The notes beneath the pieces are model-generated. The model saw nothing but the letters and a program-made list of their open reading frames with translations. It ran no database searches and was not told the DNA's origin. 61,086 nucleotides of DNA, from assembly GCA_018398765.1 (NCBI GenBank), contig JAHBMJ010005089.1, positions 7,501 through 68,586 on the forward strand. Direction: 5' to 3'. This document shows positions 57,203-61,086 of this stretch, piece after piece (the first letter of the stretch is position 1; each line of letters begins with the position of its first letter). Source of the DNA: Chromera velia (taxonomy: Eukaryota; Sar; Chromeraceae). Made by a program: the position numbers and the translations under genes.

Positions 57203-57249
57203 CAAGGACAGGAGGGACAAAATATCCCACACGCAAAGAAACAAAGAAA

Positions 57250-57281
<32 letters not shown>

Positions 57282-57309
57282 AACTAGGAAAGAAAGAAAG
57301 AAACTAGGA

Positions 57310-57344
<35 letters not shown>

Positions 57345-57683
57345 GAGGGACAAAATGTCATCAACGCAAAACAAGAAATGTCGGAGGAACAAAACGTACT
57401 ACACACAAAGAAACAAAGACCGGAGGGACAAAATGTCCCACACGCAAAGAGAGAAAGACCGGAGGGACAAAATGTCCCACACGCAAAGAGAGAAAGACCG
57501 GAGGGACAAAATGTCCCACACGCAAAGAAACAAAGACCGGAGGGACAAAACGTCCCACACGCAGAGAAAGAAAGAACGGAGGGACAAAATGTCCCACACG
57601 CAAAGAAACAAAGACCGGAGGGACAAAACGTCCCACACGCAGAGAAAGAAAGAACGGAGGGACAAAACGTCCCACACGCAAAG

Positions 57684-57687
<4 letters not shown>
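57203..57687. repeat. 39-bp minisatellite interrupted by (GAAA)n
   Basis: Seven regular 39-bp units from 57415 to 57687, plus one diverged unit at 57376-57414 and partial units before it. Each unit contains GGGACAAAATGTCCC or GGGACAAAACGTCCC, an inverted repeat with a 3-5 base centre. A (GAAA)n tract at about 57240-57345 splits the array. As 39 is divisible by three, all frames stay open, giving spurious long ORFs. A (CA)n run follows at 57684-57730. Confidence 0.9.
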
Positions 57688-57689
<2 letters not shown>

Positions 57690-57726
<37 letters not shown>

Positions 57727-58046
57727 ACACAAGGAGGGGGAGAGGAAGCACCCACACTCACGCAAAGAGCCACATACAAAAACACATGTACACACAGAAA
57801 CACAGATGCACCTTCTTCCTGCAAAGCGTCTGACAACGCGGTCAGCAAAGTCGAGACAGAGGTCCACTGTGGTTGCACAGGGGTCGAAGATTCAAGTGCA
57901 CCTTGATACATTCTTAACAATTACGATCTGTCGGCCACCTAGTGACCACATCAACGTGAACACGGCACAAAACTGAGAGACCAACAAATGTCTCCCTCTG
58001 CAGCTCTGATACACACATGACGCCACACCTCTGTGCGTGTGTGTGC

Positions 58047-58083
<37 letters not shown>
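57690..58083. other. Spacer with (CA)n and (GT)n
   Basis: Microsatellites at 57684-57730 and 58036-58082 border a short unique stretch. The (GT)n lies directly after the stop codon of the next minus-strand gene, in its presumed 3' UTR. Confidence 0.6.
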
Positions 58084-59535
58084 TCACCGTCCCGCTGTCC
58101 CTTTCGCTTCTTCCTCAGCAGGGGCTGCTTCGAATTCCTCATCACTATCCACCTCCTCTTCCTCCTCCTCTTCCTCTTCCCCTTCTGAACTGTCCGACAC
58201 TTTCTCCGACCCTTTCTTAGATCTCCCCCGTGACTGTTCCCTTTCCCTTGCCCCCACGGACACACTGCCCAAGACTTCACCACGATTCTCACCACCATCC
58301 CCCGACACCCCAACACTTGCAACTCCCGTTATTCGGGTGCTTGGTCCTGGTCCTGCAGCCGTCAAGCTCGAATCCTCTCCCTGGACCCCCCCCAAAACTC
58401 CAACGTCCTGCGTCAGCACAGCGCTTTTCAATGCCTGCGCGTCCTCTTTACTCCAGTGATCTCGAACCCTTCGCCGTCTCTCTTCAGCTGAATCCACAAC
58501 CCCCCGTGCTCCCACCCCTCCCGGCTTTCCATACGAGTTCTCAAGGTCTTTAAACGCATTTCCGACCATGTGGCGTGCAATCAGAGCTGCGACTGAAAGC
58601 AGAACGAGAAGCAACAACGTCTTGCGGGAATGCAGATAGTTGACCACACTCCGCAATTTTGCTAAATACGGCGATTCAGGTGAGGCACCCCTCGCCCTTC
58701 GTCTCCTCCCCCCCGTTGCATCCCTCGGCGCGCTTCCTTTAATCAGAGCATCTGACACACCGTCGAAACACGCTACGCCATCGCTGCCCTCTGACGCACG
58801 CGACCCAATGCCGCCACGGTCTAGCGCTGCAAGACGACGGAACATATCCACGTCCCCCCCCGAGGGGGCAGCGGTGTCTTTTTTCGATCCGGCTGGGGAC
58901 ACTTGCGTGCCCTCCCGTCCCACTCCTTCGACCTCCACAGCACCCTTCGGCACTGTGTACCCGCTCATGCGACAGAAGTCCTCACCCGACGTCACAATGT
59001 CCGACAGAGGGGAGCAGATGACGGAGGACTCTGTGCAGGGCGTCAGACCCGGCTCCTTTGCATCTGGCGGAGCGAAGAAATCATGACGGCACGCATCGAA
59101 CCATCTGTCGCATAGAGGCCGGCAGAGAACGGGACTGCCCCCTTGGGCCTTCTCACCAGTGCCTACTGCGCCATCACACAGTGAACACCACACAGTCTCG
59201 GTGACCGATTGGCATTTTGAGGACAGCGATGGAAAGTCTGGAAGGCTGAAGCCCTGGAAGAAAAAGGCCACACGCTTTGTGAGGTCCTCTGTGTGAAAGT
59301 GTTCACAGCAAGTGCGTGACTGGTGTTCTTTACAAAAGAGAAGGTGGCCTGATCGATCTGCAGGCTTTCGATCGGCATCAAAGCCCAGAGCCTTAGAACA
59401 TGTGCCTGTGTCAGGCGAAGAGCGCCTCCCGTTTGCAATAGCTGCCAAAGAGATGACTAAAAACACAAAAAACCAAAACGAATCATACGATCTTTGTGGA
59501 CGGATACAGATCCGTCTCCGGACAAAGGATCTCAT
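58084..59535 (-). CDS. Cysteine-rich membrane protein with folate-receptor-like domain, 483 aa
   Basis: Single-exon minus-strand gene, ATG at 59535, stop at 58084-58086. Residues 18-35 form a signal peptide or anchor ('FWFFVFLVISLAAIANG'). Residues 46-190 contain about 14 cysteines, with 'SRTCCEHFHTEDL', 'VWCSLCDGAVGTGE' and 'LCRPLCDRWFDACRHDFF'. This spacing resembles the folate receptor-like family (Folate_rec), in which such disulfides hold a small-ligand pocket. A second membrane segment lies at 306-325 ('TLLLLVLLSVAALIARHMVG'). The C-terminal tail is charged, with a run of Glu near the end. Probable topology is type I, with the Cys-rich part outside the cell or in a lumen. The ligand is unknown. 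It is divergently paired with the carrier gene. Confidence 0.75.
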   Translation of the reverse strand: MRSFVRRRICIRPQRSYDSFWFFVFLVISLAAIANGRRSSPDTGTCSKALGFDADRKPADRSGHLLFCKEHQSRTCCEHFHTEDLTKRVAFFFQGFSLPDFPSLSSKCQSVTETVWCSLCDGAVGTGEKAQGGSPVLCRPLCDRWFDACRHDFFAPPDAKEPGLTPCTESSVICSPLSDIVTSGEDFCRMSGYTVPKGAVEVEGVGREGTQVSPAGSKKDTAAPSGGDVDMFRRLAALDRGGIGSRASEGSDGVACFDGVSDALIKGSAPRDATGGRRRRARGASPESPYLAKLRSVVNYLHSRKTLLLLVLLSVAALIARHMVGNAFKDLENSYGKPGGVGARGVVDSAEERRRRVRDHWSKEDAQALKSAVLTQDVGVLGGVQGEDSSLTAAGPGPSTRITGVASVGVSGDGGENRGEVLGSVSVGAREREQSRGRSKKGSEKVSDSSEGEEEEEEEEEVDSDEEFEAAPAEEEAKGTAGR

Positions 59536-60025
59536 GCCAGCGATTCAGCGGACCTCAATGCAACTTGGCACGTGTATGAGCTTGTCAGTCAGCCCCTCCC
59601 TTCCTCTTCAATCGCATATGCCACCACAGAAGCCAGTCGGGCAGAAATTGCAGAATGAAACCCCGCCAGTCAAGCGTAGTCAAGCTGGCAGATGGTTCGA
59701 TCATTGGGTCCGAATATATGGTCCGGACGCGTGCCTGGCCCAATCCTGGCCCAGAATGGACCCCCGGCATGCCTCAGACCGCATGCCCCAGCACGTCAAA
59801 TTTTGGTCAGTCTCTGACACACCCGAATCTGTTTCTGTCAGCCTTTCCTGAATCCCTGAATCGTGCCAAAGGCGAGTGGAGACTCCCAGTAAACGAAGTT
59901 TCTAGAAGTTTCAATCTGTCCAGCATCTCCAGAAGTACACATGTTGAGCATACGAGCATTCTCGAACTTCACCTGTCCTCTTTGACTGGCAACAGTCAAC
60001 AGGTCTAGTTCCCTTCGCATCAATC
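59536..60025. promoter_or_regulatory. Divergent intergenic region, 490 bp
   Basis: Separates two start codons facing outward, so it should carry both promoters. No clear TATA box. 'ggcccaatcctggcccagaa' forms a short direct repeat near 59740. Confidence 0.4.
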
Positions 60026-60735
60026 ATGATTTTGAGGTTGCTGTGCACGGTGCTGCTCCTCTCACGTGCATGGAGCGCTGTGTCAGCATCCCCGGAGCAC
60101 TTAAATGAGCCTCGTGGTCTTGTCGGTTTCATCAAGAGAAGTAAAGTAACGCTGAAGGAATACATTGAAGATGATTCAGATGGTAGTCTCGTGCAAACCA
60201 GGGCATCCTTCGGCCTCACTCCCTCCAAGGCAAAGCAGTCCTTTGTCGCAGTGGCGCCCGTGAAACCAAAGCGTATCAAGCCACTGAGACCGAGAATCCG
60301 GTTGGGAAGGGCGCCTGCATTGCACGATGGAGAGAGGCTCACCTTTCTGGGCAACATGTTAGCAGGGGCGTTGAGCAGAAGGTCAGTCAGTCAAGTCCCT
60401 ATCCGGTTCATAGGTCAGGCAGTCTCGTGTATGTCAGCACCTCTTCTGACAGTGATTCGTGACCCCCTCTGGTGTTCTCTGCCTGCAGTCTTGCACAGGT
60501 TGCAGTGCATCCCCTGATGGCTGCAAAGGCGATGCTTCAGACTAGGGGGGCGTGGGTAGGGTCAGAGGCGTTCATGAAAAGTCCGGATTTGTGGTTCAGG
60601 GGGGCGGGGGCGCAGTTCATGACAGGGATGCCTGGGGGGGCCATCAACTTTGCGGCTTTGGGGGCGATGCACGTCTTGATGGCACGAGTTTTGCCGGTCT
60701 CAACGAACCCGGTACTGAGGGACATCGTGGCACAG
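60026..60735 (+). CDS. SLC25 (mitochondrial carrier family)-like protein with signal peptide, 3' part beyond window
   Basis: Exon 1 is 60026-60381, exon 2 is 60489-60735, joined at phase 2 (GTCAGT donor, ctgcctgcag acceptor). A GTAGGT donor at 60736 opens a second intron that runs to the window end. The first 21 residues (MILRLLCTVLLLSRAWSAVS) look like a signal peptide and are followed by about 85 basic, Ser/Lys/Pro-rich residues. From residue 108 it reads 'FLGNMLAGAL', 'HPLMAAKAMLQTRG' and 'LWFRGAGAQFMTGMPGGAIN', fitting the first SLC25 repeat (P-x-[DE]-x-x-[KR]...Q, then RG...P). The usual acidic residue in the Px[DE]xx[KR] motif is Met here. An N-terminal signal is not expected for a mitochondrial carrier and suggests a complex-plastid or other endomembrane location. 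Confidence 0.75.
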
Positions 60736-61086
60736 GTAGGTAAGCACGGTTGGTTCATGGGGGGTCCGCGTTTAGAAGGCAGAGAAAGAGAAAGACTGTC
60801 AGAAGAGCTGGTAGAAAGCGGAAGGGCTCAAAGAAGCAGGCCTGCAGAAGCTTGTATTGGAGGGCTGGAAAGGGGGGAGGGAACGCGAGGCTTGGAAGGG
60901 GAGGGGAGGAAGAGCGAAGAGTCTGATGGGGAAAGAAAGTGGGGACAGTCGGAGTGAGAGGTCCGACAGTGCAGAGCGGCTGTGTCCTGCTCTCTGGAAT
61001 ACGGATCTTCCTCCTCAATTGCAAAACGGTCTTGTTTCCCTATTGATACCAACTTGAGAGCCAGGGAAAACGAACGAAAAGTCCGG
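60736..61086 (+). other. Start of second intron of the carrier gene
   Basis: After the GTAGGT donor the frame stays open for about 70 codons but becomes low-complexity Glu/Arg/Gly, typical of read-through into intron. No acceptor with a carrier-like continuation is seen before the window ends. Confidence 0.5.

Noticed and set aside
57376-57687. CRISPR-like array of 39-bp repeats
   Set aside because: Units are directly adjacent with no unique spacers, no cas genes are present and the genome is eukaryotic.
57284-57920. Four long ORFs with a 13-residue repeat
   Set aside because: A 39-bp tandem repeat stays open in all frames by arithmetic; no start context, splice signals or domain.

Overview
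The window looks like nuclear DNA of a eukaryotic microalga, most likely an alveolate of the chromerid type (Chromera-like). This is an inference: genes have short GT-AG introns with strong 'ctgcag'-type acceptors, intergenic DNA is full of long (CA)n, (GA)n and (TTCC)n tracts, transposable elements are dense, and one gene starts with a signal peptide followed by a basic leader as in complex-plastid or secretory targeting. I saw no rRNA, tRNA, operon or CRISPR array. There is one assembly gap (18253-18580).

Layout. 1-5 kb: AT-rich satellite, a decayed Gypsy-type gag on the minus strand and a LINE fragment. 5.4-11.4 kb: two minus-strand host genes, a 742-residue-plus protein and a 599-residue polytopic membrane protein assembled from six phase-consistent exons. 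12.3-17.6 kb: a 473-bp LTR-like repeat plus a gag-like start, split by a 4.39-kb CACTA/Plavaka-like DNA transposon with 18-bp perfect terminal inverted repeats (TIRs) and a decayed transposase. 17.6-25 kb: repeats, the gap, a second copy of the 473-bp repeat, compound palindromes and a small TIR element; no convincing gene. 25.0-28.3 kb: a four-exon major facilitator superfamily transporter. 29.7-34.7 kb: a 452-bp tandem duplication and an eight-exon gene that I read as a Crypton-type tyrosine recombinase. 35.8-37.7 kb: two minus-strand hypothetical genes. 38.0-38.9 kb: a second LINE fragment. 38.97-40.27 kb: a non-autonomous hAT-like element with 8-bp target-site duplications (TSDs). 40.5-43.3 kb: a divergent pair, a RING-like zinc protein (minus) and a gamma-glutamylcyclotransferase-LRR fusion (plus). 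43.6-49.8 kb: a complete Ty3/Gypsy element with 256-bp LTRs and a 5-bp TSD. 49.9-57 kb: nested TIR elements and a MITE of the CACTA family, otherwise gene-free. 57.2-57.7 kb: a 39-bp minisatellite. 58.1-61 kb: a divergent pair, a folate-receptor-like cysteine-rich membrane protein (minus) and the start of an SLC25-type carrier (plus, running off the window).

The strongest cross-cutting signal is mutational. Repeat pairs of equal length differ almost only by transitions, and the internal stops I found in transposon coding frames are of the kind made by C-to-T change in CAA, CAG or CGA codons. In the Gypsy pol frame there are six such stops and no frameshift over 4.3 kb. One LINE pair shows TAG against CAG directly. 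This suggests cytosine-deamination or RIP-like attack on repeats in this genome.
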